Below, piece after piece: positions 15,944-22,614 of a stretch of DNA of 40,815 nt. Source of the stretch: an uncultured Oscillospiraceae bacterium (GTDB lineage: Bacteria; Bacillota; Clostridia; Oscillospirales; Oscillospiraceae); assembly GCA_947625845.1 (NCBI GenBank), contig CANQQB010000014.1, positions 1 to 40,815 on the forward strand, read 5' to 3'. Both the position numbers and the translations under genes were made by a program. The notes below the pieces were generated by a model. That model was not told the DNA's origin and did no database searches. It worked only from the letters and a program-made list of their open reading frames with translations. How positions within the stretch are numbered: the stretch's first letter is position 1; each line of letters begins with the position of its first letter.

Positions 15944-16638
15944 TGGACGGGCTGCTGCTGGTGGACAAGCCGGCCGAATGGACCAGCATGGACGTGTGTG
16001 CCCACCTGCGGGGCGTGCTGCACGAAAGGCACATCGGCCACACCGGGACCCTGGACCCCAACGCCACGGGTCTGCTGGTTGTGTTGACGGGCAAGGGGAC
16101 CAAGGCCGCTAAGTACGCGGAGAATGACACGAAGGAATATCATGCCCGCCTCCGGCTGGGCACGGCGACGGATACACAGGATATCTGGGGAAACGTGCTG
16201 GAACAGCGCGACGGCGCCCGGACCCGTGGGGATATCGAGGCGGTGCTGGGCCGGTTTCGCGGCCAGATCATGCAGCTTCCGCCTATGTACTCCGCCATCA
16301 AAATCCGCGGCAAGAAGCTCTATGATATTGCCCGCCGGGGCGGGGACGTGGAGCGTGAACCAAGGCCTGTCACCATCTACCGTCTGGACGTGACGGATCA
16401 GGACGAGACGGGGGACTGGGGGCTTGCGATCGAGTGCTCCAAGGGCACCTATATCCGCACCCTGTGCGCCGACATCGGCGCGGCTCTTGGCTGCGGCGGG
16501 TGCATGAGCGCCCTGCGGCGGGTCCGTGCGGGGAAATTCACCATTGATCAGGCTCATACGCTGGACGAGATACGGCAGGACCCGGAGAAGTATATCCTGC
16601 CCCTGACGCTGATGACCCCGGAGGGACAGACGCCATGA
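15943..16638 (+). CDS. truB: tRNA pseudouridine(55) synthase TruB
   Basis: TruB converts uridine 55 in the T-loop of most tRNAs to pseudouridine. The 231-residue protein opens with the family string MDGLLLVDKPAEWTS. It carries the catalytic Asp within HTGTLDPNATGLL (residues ~33-45), followed by KEYHARLRLGTATDT and the CSKGTYIRTLCADIG motif near residue 168. It is at the short end of the family and seems to lack an extended C-terminal PUA domain. The ATG overlaps the nrnA stop (TGATG) and its end overlaps ribF by 4 nt. Confidence 0.96.
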   Translation: MDGLLLVDKPAEWTSMDVCAHLRGVLHERHIGHTGTLDPNATGLLVVLTGKGTKAAKYAENDTKEYHARLRLGTATDTQDIWGNVLEQRDGARTRGDIEAVLGRFRGQIMQLPPMYSAIKIRGKKLYDIARRGGDVEREPRPVTIYRLDVTDQDETGDWGLAIECSKGTYIRTLCADIGAALGCGGCMSALRRVRAGKFTIDQAHTLDEIRQDPEKYILPLTLMTPEGQTP

Positions 16639-17543
16639 CGGAAACAAGACGGGTGGCCGCTCTGGGCTTTTTCGACGGGGTGCACCTGGGCCATCAGGCG
16701 CTGATGGCAAAGGCCAGGGAGCGGGCCGCCGAACTGGACGCGGAGCCCGCCGTCATCACCTTCGACGCTCACCCGGACCTGATCGTTCGGGGAGAGCAGG
16801 TGCCTCTGCTGGAGAGCATGGACGACCGCCGGGAGCTGATCGCCAGGGCCGGGGGTATCGAGGACGTGCTCTTTCTGCACTTTGACGCGGCGTTCATGCA
16901 GACCCCCTGGGAGGACTTTGTCCGCTCCGTGGTCGAGGATATGGGCGCTGTCCATCTGGTGATGGGGCGGGACTTCTCCTGCGGCTGGCGCGGCATGGGC
17001 ACGGCGGAGCGCGTGGCCGACTGGTGTGCCAGCCACGGCGTGGGCTTTGACATCGTGGAGCAGGTCACGCTGGACGGCGTGGTCGTCAGCTCCACCTACA
17101 TCCGCTCGCTGGTGGCTGCGGGGGACATGGAGCGCGCCGCGCGGTTCCTGGGCCATCCCTATTCCGTGTCCCACACGGTGGTCCACGGCTTCCAGCGGGG
17201 CCGCCGCATGGGCATCCCCACAATAAACTTCCCCATACCCGACGGGGTCATCGTGCCCCGGCACGGGGTGTACGCCGCTCGTGCGTGGCTGCCTGACGGG
17301 CCACATGCCGCGGTGACGAACATCGGCGTCCGGCCTACGTTCCAGGAGGGCGGCTCCGTGACGGTGGAGACGAATCTGCTGGATTATACCGGTCAGCTTT
17401 ACGGCGTGCGTGTGCGGCTGGAGCTGCTGGCATTTTTGCGGGACGAGGTGAAATTTGCCTCCCAGCAGGCTCTGGCAGCGCAGATCAACGCCGACATCGA
17501 AAGCGCCCGGCGCTGGTTCCGGGAGGGGGCGTGCGGCGTATGA
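16635..17543 (+). CDS. ribF: Bifunctional riboflavin kinase/FAD synthetase
   Basis: RibF converts riboflavin to FMN and then FAD. The 302-residue protein has both domains. The N-terminal nucleotidyltransferase carries GFFDGVHLGHQALM (residues 11-24) and later VVSSTYIRSLVAAGD. The C-terminal riboflavin kinase carries GRRMGIPTINFPIP (near 192) and GVRPTFQEGGSVTVETNLLD. It starts inside the truB end by 4 nt, and its TGA overlaps the ruvC ATG. FAD supply has no evident link to ruvCAB; the overlap suggests only shared transcription. Confidence 0.96.
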   Translation: MTETRRVAALGFFDGVHLGHQALMAKARERAAELDAEPAVITFDAHPDLIVRGEQVPLLESMDDRRELIARAGGIEDVLFLHFDAAFMQTPWEDFVRSVVEDMGAVHLVMGRDFSCGWRGMGTAERVADWCASHGVGFDIVEQVTLDGVVVSSTYIRSLVAAGDMERAARFLGHPYSVSHTVVHGFQRGRRMGIPTINFPIPDGVIVPRHGVYAARAWLPDGPHAAVTNIGVRPTFQEGGSVTVETNLLDYTGQLYGVRVRLELLAFLRDEVKFASQQALAAQINADIESARRWFREGACGV

Positions 17544-18055
17544 GGATACTGGGCATCGACCCCGGCGTGGGCACGGTGGGCTTCGGCGTCATCGACGCGG
17601 ACAAGGGCCGCAACGCCTACGTGGCCTGCGGGGCCATCACCACGCCTGCCAACACGGCCCTGTCCCCGCGCCTGGACATGATCTACAACGATCTGAACGA
17701 GCTGATCGTCACGTTTTCCCCGGACGCCATCTCCGTGGAGGAGCTGTTTTTCTCCAAGAACATCACCACCGGCATCGCCGTGGCTCACGGCCGGGGCGTA
17801 ATACTGCTCAGCGCCTACCGCAGCGGCGTGCCGGTATACGAATACACCCCCATGCAGGTGAAGCAGGCGGTGGTGGGCTACGGCAACGCGAAAAAGGGGC
17901 AGGTCATCTACATGGTCCAGCGGCTTTTAAACATGAAGGCGCCGCCTAAGCCGGACGACGCCGCGGACGCGCTGGCCCTGGCTATCTGCCACGCCAGAAG
18001 CATGACGAGCCGCCTCACGGCGGAGGGAGGGGAGCACCCATGTTCTACCATTTGA
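17540..18055 (+). CDS. ruvC: Crossover junction endodeoxyribonuclease RuvC
   Basis: RuvC cuts Holliday junctions symmetrically, together with RuvAB. The 171-residue protein has the first catalytic Asp in MRILGIDPGVGTVGFG, a Glu in ISVEELFFSKN, and the C-terminal acidic pair in PKPDDAADALALAICH. I start at ATG 17540, which overlaps the ribF stop (ATGA) and puts the catalytic Asp at residue 7 as in most RuvC proteins. A GTG at 17531 would add three residues. It overlaps ruvA by 16 nt. Confidence 0.95.
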   Translation: MRILGIDPGVGTVGFGVIDADKGRNAYVACGAITTPANTALSPRLDMIYNDLNELIVTFSPDAISVEELFFSKNITTGIAVAHGRGVILLSAYRSGVPVYEYTPMQVKQAVVGYGNAKKGQVIYMVQRLLNMKAPPKPDDAADALALAICHARSMTSRLTAEGGEHPCSTI

Positions 18056-18645
18056 GCGGGACCGTCACGGACCTGGAGCCGGGCCTGGCCGTCGTGGACT
18101 GCGGCGGCGTGGGCTTTGCGGTGAACACCACGGCGTACACCGTGGGGCAGCTCCACCGGGGCGAGAAGGGCAAGCTCTATATCTGCGAGCAGGTCCGGGA
18201 GGACGCCTTTGACCTGTACGGCTTTGCCACGCTGGGGGAGAAGCGGTGCTTTGAGATGCTGATCTCCGTGTCCGGCGTGGGACCCAAGGCGGCGCTGGCG
18301 ATATTGTCCGCCAACACCCCGGAGCGGGTGTGCATGGCGGTGCTGAACGACGACGAGAAGGCTCTCACCGCTGCCCAGGGCGTGGGCAAGCGCCTGGCTC
18401 AGCGGATCATTCTGGAGCTGAAGGACAAGATGGGCAAGCAGGCGGAGGGTCTGGCGCCCTCCGGCATAACGCTGCCGACGGCGGCTGTCGCCGGGGACGG
18501 GACAAAGCTGGCAGACGTGATGAGCGCGCTGACCGTGCTGGGGTACAGCCGGGCCGAGTGCAGCGCCGCGCTCAAAGGTGTGGACCTGGATGCCCTCAGC
18601 CTGGAGGACGCCATCCGGGCCGCTCTGCGCAATATGATGCAATAA
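18040..18645 (+). CDS. ruvA: Holliday junction branch migration protein RuvA
   Basis: RuvA tetramers bind the four-way junction and hold RuvB rings on opposite arms. The 201-residue protein begins with the OB-fold domain [15 protein letters not shown]. The helix-hairpin-helix region follows, with [17 protein letters not shown] and [20 protein letters not shown], and the C-terminal UBA-like domain that contacts RuvB covers about residues 150-201. The ATG is inside the ruvC 3' end (16-nt overlap), and ruvB follows after 22 nt. Confidence 0.97.
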   Translation: MFYHLSGTVTDLEPGLAVVDCGGVGFAVNTTAYTVGQLHRGEKGKLYICEQVREDAFDLYGFATLGEKRCFEMLISVSGVGPKAALAILSANTPERVCMAVLNDDEKALTAAQGVGKRLAQRIILELKDKMGKQAEGLAPSGITLPTAAVAGDGTKLADVMSALTVLGYSRAECSAALKGVDLDALSLEDAIRAALRNMMQ

Positions 18646-18667
18646 GCGGGAAGGGGGTACGCGGTCC

Positions 18668-19708
18668 ATGAGCATCAATTTTTCCTCGGAGGAACCGGAA
18701 CAGGTCCTGACCACCGCAACGTTCCAGCCGGAGGACGCCACGGAGGCGTCCCTGCGTCCCAAGCGGCTGGAGGACTATACCGGCCAGACAAAGGCCAAGG
18801 AGAATCTGGCGGTATTCATTCAGGCCGCCAAGCTCAGAAACGAGCCGCTGGACCACGTGCTGCTCCACGGCCCTCCGGGCCTGGGCAAGACCACTCTGGC
18901 CGGGGTCATCGCCAACGAGATGGGCGTCAACATGCGCATCACCTCCGGGCCGGCTATTGAAAAGCCCGGCGATTTAGTTGCGCTGCTGACGAATCTACAG
19001 GAAAACGACATCTTGTTTCTGGACGAGATACACCGGCTGAACCGCTCCGTGGAGGAGATCCTGTATCCCGCCATGGAGGATTACGCCATCGACATCATTC
19101 TGGGCAAGGGTCCCTCGGCCAACTCCATCCGCCTGGACCTGCCCCACTTCACGCTCATCGGCGCGACTACCCGGTCCGGCCAGCTCTCCGCGCCTCTGCG
19201 GGACCGGTTCGGCGTGGTGCTCCGGCTGGAGCTGTACAGCACCGAGGACCTGCGGGCCATCGTGGAGCGCAGCGCCGGTATTTTGAACGTGGCCATCGAA
19301 CGGGACGGCGCCACGGAGATCGCCTCCCGCAGCCGGGGCACGCCCCGTATCGCCAACCGCATGCTCCGCCGGGTCCGGGACTTCGCTCAGGTGAAAGGGC
19401 AGGGGGTCATCACAAAACCCATCGCCGACGAGGCTTTGAGCCGCCTGGAGGTGGACAAGGAGGGGCTGGACAACGTGGACCGGCGCATGCTCCGGGCCAT
19501 CATCGAGCTGTATAACGGCGGACCGGTGGGCCTGGAAGCCCTGGCCGCCACCATCAACGAGGAGGCCGTCACGCTGGAGGACGTCTACGAGCCGTTTTTG
19601 CTGCAACAGGGCTTTTTGACCCGCACGCTCCGGGGCCGGTGTGTCACCCAAAAGGCATACGAGCACCTGGGACTGGAATATCTTGGTCAGCAGCGGCTGG
19701 ACTTGTGA
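18668..19708 (+). CDS. ruvB: Holliday junction branch migration ATPase RuvB
   Basis: RuvB is the hexameric AAA+ motor that drives branch migration with RuvA. The 346-residue length is standard. Visible features are the start [18 protein letters not shown], Walker [14 protein letters not shown] (near residue 69), Walker [13 protein letters not shown] (near 115), sensor 1 [13 protein letters not shown] and the arginine finger region [14 protein letters not shown]. The C-terminal winged-helix domain ends with [22 protein letters not shown] ribosome site precedes ATG 18668. No clear terminator follows; a short palindrome and the sigH promoter occupy the 90-nt gap. Confidence 0.98.
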   Translation: MSINFSSEEPEQVLTTATFQPEDATEASLRPKRLEDYTGQTKAKENLAVFIQAAKLRNEPLDHVLLHGPPGLGKTTLAGVIANEMGVNMRITSGPAIEKPGDLVALLTNLQENDILFLDEIHRLNRSVEEILYPAMEDYAIDIILGKGPSANSIRLDLPHFTLIGATTRSGQLSAPLRDRFGVVLRLELYSTEDLRAIVERSAGILNVAIERDGATEIASRSRGTPRIANRMLRRVRDFAQVKGQGVITKPIADEALSRLEVDKEGLDNVDRRMLRAIIELYNGGPVGLEALAATINEEAVTLEDVYEPFLLQQGFLTRTLRGRCVTQKAYEHLGLEYLGQQRLDL

Positions 19709-19729
19709 AAACGTGTCGGCAAATGTCAA

Positions 19730-19744
19730 ATTTTCCTGGAAAAT
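19730..19744. repeat. 15-nt palindrome upstream of sigH promoter (possible operator)
   Basis: ATTTTCC, one central T, and GGAAAAT form a perfect palindrome 24 nt before the -35 box of sigH. It has no loop and no T-run, so it does not look like a terminator. A protein-binding site is possible; no known regulator motif is recognised. Confidence 0.35.
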
Positions 19745-19768
19745 CACAACATATTTTGTAAAAAGTGC

Positions 19769-19796
19769 TTGACTTCCTGCTGTAAAGCGATATAAT
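19769..19796 (+). promoter_or_regulatory. Sigma-A-type promoter of sigH
   Basis: TTGACT (19769-19774), a 16-nt spacer and TATAAT (19791-19796) form a strong promoter. The likely start purines are G19801 or G19802, which coincide with the start codon of the downstream sigma factor gene. Confidence 0.75.
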
Positions 19797-19801
19797 GTTT
19801 G

Positions 19802-20404
19802 GTGTGTGATTTTGATTATAAAAACCGATCGGATGAACAGCTGCAGACCCTTGCCAAACAGCAGGTGGCCTCGGCGGAGGAAGAGCTGGTGCAGCGCTAC
19901 GTGCGCGAGGTGCGCATGTGTACGCGTCCGTACTTCCTGATCGGCGGCGACAGCGAAGACCTTATCCAGGAGGGAATGATCGGTCTTCTGTCCGCCATCC
20001 GGGAGTATGAGCCGGACAAAGGCGCTTCCTTTAAGACGTTCGCGCAAGCCTGTATCCACAACCGTATCCGATCCGCAGTCCGCAGTGCCCAGCGTAGAAA
20101 GAACGCGCCGCTCAATGACGGCGTGCCGTTGGATGATGTCCTCTCAGATGAATCCCAAGCCCTAGGCGCCCACTTCTATCAGCGCAGTCCCGAGGAGCAG
20201 GTTCTGGCCAGAGAGACCGAAAAAGAGTTTATTTCCACCTATTCGCGGTGCTTGTCAAAATTGGAAGCCGAGATCTTGCGGCTGTATTTGGACGGCCTTT
20301 CCTATGGGGAGATCGCCGCCATTACGGGACGCGACGTCAAAGCGGTGGACAACGCCGTGCAGCGCATACGGCACAAGCTGGCCAAGCTGCCCTCCAGGCG
20401 ATAA
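19802..20404 (+). CDS. sigH: RNA polymerase sigma-H-type factor (sporulation/stationary phase)
   Basis: This 200-residue sigma-70 family factor resembles SigH, which starts the sporulation programme. It shows DEQLQTLAK at the start, region 2 with YFLIGGDSEDLIQEGMIGL and IREYEPDKGASFKTFAQ, and a region 4 helix-turn-helix (YGEIAAITGRDVKAVDNAVQRI). The ordering and the phrase FLIGGDSEDLIQEGM are typical of SigH rather than ECF factors. No ribosome site exists for any start before region 1. The GTG at 19802 (or TTG 19799) sits 5 nt after the -10 box, so translation may begin on a leaderless mRNA. Confidence 0.82.
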   Translation: MCDFDYKNRSDEQLQTLAKQQVASAEEELVQRYVREVRMCTRPYFLIGGDSEDLIQEGMIGLLSAIREYEPDKGASFKTFAQACIHNRIRSAVRSAQRRKNAPLNDGVPLDDVLSDESQALGAHFYQRSPEEQVLARETEKEFISTYSRCLSKLEAEILRLYLDGLSYGEIAAITGRDVKAVDNAVQRIRHKLAKLPSRR

Positions 20405-20467
20405 CAGCGAAAGCTGATCGCAATAAACTGCCCGATATGGGAAAACTATCAAAAGAGAGGAACCACA

Positions 20468-20749
20468 ATGTACGAAGACAAGACCCTTGTATGCAAGGAA
20501 TGCGGACAGGAGTTCGTGTTCACCGCCGGTGAGCAGGAGTTTTACGCGGAGCGCGGCTTCCAGAACGAGCCCCAGCGCTGCAAGGCCTGCCGTGACGCCC
20601 GCAAGGCCGCGGCCCGCGGTCCCCGGGAGTACTTCACCGCTACCTGCGCAGCCTGCGGCGGAGAGGCTCGCGTTCCCTTCGAGCCCAAGAGCGACCGTCC
20701 TGTGTATTGCAGCGATTGCTTCGCCAAGATCCGCGCCGGTGAGCTTTGA
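20468..20749 (+). CDS. Small zinc-ribbon protein
   Basis: This 93-residue protein carries four Cys-x-x-Cys pairs: CKEC (near 9), CKAC (near 38), CAAC (near 61) and CSDC (near 79). They are arranged as two zinc ribbons with the family-like EFVFTAGEQEFYAERGF between the first two. Such proteins are common in Clostridia and their function is unknown; nucleic-acid or protein binding is a reasonable guess only. GAGAGGA precedes the ATG by 6 nt. It lies 63 nt after sigH, probably on the same transcript, and ends before a strong terminator. Confidence 0.85.
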   Translation: MYEDKTLVCKECGQEFVFTAGEQEFYAERGFQNEPQRCKACRDARKAAARGPREYFTATCAACGGEARVPFEPKSDRPVYCSDCFAKIRAGEL

Positions 20750-20763
20750 TTTGACCGGCCGTC

Positions 20764-20799
20764 AAAAATAGAGGAAGCGACGCCGCTTCCTCTATTTTT
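20764..20799. terminator. Strong bidirectional-type terminator after the zinc-ribbon gene
   Basis: A perfect 16-bp stem (20764-20779 with 20784-20799) closes on a 4-nt loop. Its outer part is A-rich on the left and T-rich on the right (TATTTTT), so it terminates plus-strand transcription and, if needed, minus-strand transcription. Confidence 0.9.
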
Positions 20800-20802
20800 A
20801 TG

Positions 20803-20831
20803 TTGAAATTTGCGGCGCAGGCGCATATAAT
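20803..20831 (+). promoter_or_regulatory. Sigma-A-type promoter of the DUF1858 gene
   Basis: TTGAAA (20803-20808), a 17-nt spacer and TATAAT (20826-20831) form a near-consensus promoter. It begins 3 nt after the preceding terminator and gives a leader of about 30 nt with an AGGAGG ribosome site. Confidence 0.8.
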
Positions 20832-20868
20832 AATGCCATCGTGAATTTGCGTTAGGAGGATTTTTTCA

Positions 20869-21081
20869 ATGTATCAGATCACGAAAGATACCATCGTCTA
20901 CGATATCATGGTCAACGCCCCCCAGACCCAGCCCCTGTTCCAGCGCATCGGCATGCACTGTCTGGGCTGCGCCTTTGCCACGGGTGAGAGCGTGGAGCAG
21001 GCCTGCCGAGCCCACGGCGTGGAGGTCGACCCCTTTGTGAAAGAGGTCAACGACTTCATCGCCGCGAGCGCCAACGCGTAA
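20869..21081 (+). CDS. DUF1858 domain protein (redox-disulfide type)
   Basis: This 70-residue protein matches DUF1858, found in anaerobes as a stand-alone small protein or next to hybrid-cluster proteins. It shows ITKDTIVYDIMVNAPQT at the start, a conserved GMHCLGCAFATGES with the CxxC pair near residues 29-32, and a Glu/Val-rich C-terminus. A thiol redox or metal-binding role is plausible, not shown. It has its own strong promoter, an AGGAGG ribosome site and a terminator, so it is a self-contained unit likely to be well expressed. Confidence 0.87.
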   Translation: MYQITKDTIVYDIMVNAPQTQPLFQRIGMHCLGCAFATGESVEQACRAHGVEVDPFVKEVNDFIAASANA

Positions 21082-21093
21082 GGACCAATCAGT

Positions 21094-21120
21094 CGGCGGG
21101 ATGTTCTCCCGCCGCTTTTT
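21094..21120 (+). terminator. Intrinsic terminator after the DUF1858 gene
   Basis: CGGCGGGA (21094-21101) pairs with TCCCGCCG (21107-21114) around TGTTC and is followed by C and a T6 run. It ends only 8 nt before the trmK start codon. Confidence 0.88.
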
Positions 21121-21128
21121 TATTTGTC

Positions 21129-21809
21129 ATGATACATCTGTCATCGCGTCTGGCGGCCGTGGCGGAGCAGGTACCGGCCGGCGCGCGCGTCGCCGACGTG
21201 GGCACGGACCACGCCATGGTCCCCGTGTGGCTGGTCCAGTCCGGCAGGGCGGCCGGTGTGCTGGCCACGGACATAAGACCCGGACCTCTGCAAAGCGCCG
21301 CCGCGCTGGTGGAAAGGACCGGCACGGGCGAATATATACGTCTCATACAGACCGGCGGCCTTACTGGCATCGGTCCAGAGGACGCCGATACTATCGTCTT
21401 GGCCGGTATGGGCGGGGAGACGATGATCGCCATCCTGGCCGCCGCGCCTTGGACAAAGCGCGACACGCTGCTCATTTTGCAGCCACAGAGCAAGCGGGCG
21501 GCGCTGCGCCGGTGGCTCGCGGAGAATGGCTATTTTATTGAGGCGGAGCGCCTGGCGGAGGACGCCGGGCGTATCTATCCCATCATGCGCGTCCGGGGCG
21601 GCGTCAGCCCTGCCTATACGGCGGCGGAGCTGCGCCTGGGACGGCTGGACCAGGTCGGCGCGGACCCGCTGTTCGTCCGGTACCTGGATATAGCCCGCGC
21701 CAGCGCCGTGAAGGCAGCGCCATACGATGCGGAAGCCGCCGCGCTGCTGCGGGAATACGACGATATCAAAAGGAGGCTTGACCATGCCGACGGTAGGGGA
21801 GATATTTGA
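21129..21809 (+). CDS. trmK: tRNA (adenine(22)-N1)-methyltransferase TrmK
   Basis: TrmK methylates N1 of adenine 22 in the D-loop region of tRNA using S-adenosylmethionine. The 226-residue protein has the family start LSSRLAAVAEQVPAGARVADVG (split by a turn), with SAM motif I ADVGTDHAMVPVWL, the acidic motif II TDIRPGPLQSA, and the signature VLAGMGGETMIAIL. A C-terminal coiled-coil-like region covers the last 60 residues. No Shine-Dalgarno precedes the ATG: the upstream bases are the T-run of a terminator. It overlaps the Nif3-like gene by 26 nt, the usual neighbour in Firmicutes. Confidence 0.93.
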   Translation: MIHLSSRLAAVAEQVPAGARVADVGTDHAMVPVWLVQSGRAAGVLATDIRPGPLQSAAALVERTGTGEYIRLIQTGGLTGIGPEDADTIVLAGMGGETMIAILAAAPWTKRDTLLILQPQSKRAALRRWLAENGYFIEAERLAEDAGRIYPIMRVRGGVSPAYTAAELRLGRLDQVGADPLFVRYLDIARASAVKAAPYDAEAAALLREYDDIKRRLDHADGRGDI

Positions 21810-22551
21810 CGCTTTGAACGAAAAGGCCCCGGTGGCCGGGAAAATGGACTTTGACAACGTGGGGCTGCTGGTGGGGCACGGTGACGCAGCCGTTTCCCGC
21901 GTGCTGGTGGCGCTGGACATCACCGACGAGGTGACAGACGAGGCCGCGTCTCTGGGCGCGGAGCTCATCGTGAGCCACCACCCGCTGTTTTTCGAGCTGA
22001 AGGCCGTGTCCGACGCTACCTGGGAGGGGCAGAAGGCGCTCAAACTGGCGGAAAATCGTATGGCCGCCATCTGCATGCATACCAACCTGGACGCCGCACA
22101 GGGCGGCGTGAACGACGTGCTGATGGAGGCGCTTGGCGGCACAGTCGACGGTATTTGGGAGCCAGATACCGGCATCGGCCGCGTGGGGACGCTGCCTGCA
22201 CCCATGGACTTTGGCCCGTTCCTGACCCATGTCAGGTCGGCGCTGCGCTGCAACGGTCTGCGCTATCACGACGCGGGCAGACCCGTGAAGCGGCTGGCCG
22301 TGTGCGGCGGCTCCGGCGGAGGCGAGCTGGGACTGGCGGCCGCCGCCGGGTGCGACACCTATGTGACGGCGGACGTGAAGTACCACCAGTTCCTGGAGGC
22401 GAAGCACCTGGGGGTCAACCTCATCGACGCGGACCATTTCTGCACGGAGAACGTGGTGGTCCCGGTGCTGGCCCGGTGGCTGCGGGAGGCGTTCCCGGCG
22501 CTGGACGTGTCCGTCAGCCAGGTCCACCGGCAGACGGTGCAGTTTCTTTGA
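21784..22551 (+). CDS. Nif3-like dinuclear metal-centre protein
   Basis: This 255-residue protein belongs to the Nif3/DUF34 family, hexameric proteins with two metal ions of still unsettled role (GTP cyclohydrolase I type 2-like by annotation). It shows DNVGLLVGHGDAAVSRVLVALD (broken at residue 30), the metal-binding SHHPLFF (near 61), the His in CMHTNLDAAQGGVNDVL, and the C-terminal DVKYHQFLEA with ADHFCTEN. I start at ATG 21784, which follows AGGAGG within the trmK end; a frame back to 21727 lacks a ribosome site. It is short because the central PII-like insert of some homologues is absent. Confidence 0.9.
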   Translation: MPTVGEIFDALNEKAPVAGKMDFDNVGLLVGHGDAAVSRVLVALDITDEVTDEAASLGAELIVSHHPLFFELKAVSDATWEGQKALKLAENRMAAICMHTNLDAAQGGVNDVLMEALGGTVDGIWEPDTGIGRVGTLPAPMDFGPFLTHVRSALRCNGLRYHDAGRPVKRLAVCGGSGGGELGLAAAAGCDTYVTADVKYHQFLEAKHLGVNLIDADHFCTENVVVPVLARWLREAFPALDVSVSQVHRQTVQFL

Positions 22552-22565
22552 ATTTGTCATAAACC

Positions 22566-22609
22566 ATCCCTCCGGGGCGTATGTTTTACCAAACATGCCT
22601 TGGAGGGAT
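22566..22609 (+). promoter_or_regulatory. Long hairpin that sequesters the spoIVA ribosome-binding site
   Basis: ATCCCTCC (22566-22573) pairs perfectly with GGAGGGAT (22602-22609), which contains the spoIVA Shine-Dalgarno. The helix continues through two G-T pairs, GGC/GCC, a two-base bulge and ATGTTT/AAACAT (22581-22586 with 22591-22596) closing on TACC. No T-run follows, so it is not a standard terminator. If transcribed, it should reduce translation of spoIVA until opened. Confidence 0.7.
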
Positions 22610-22614
22610 ACGTT

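Noticed and set aside
20405-20416. CAGC-GAAA-GCTG mini hairpin just after sigH
   Set aside because: Only four base pairs and no T-run; too small to call a terminator.
22600-22614. TTG at 22600 as the start of spoIVA
   Set aside because: The GGAGGG that would serve the gene lies inside this extension; GTG 22615 has ideal spacing and aligns with known SpoIVA starts.
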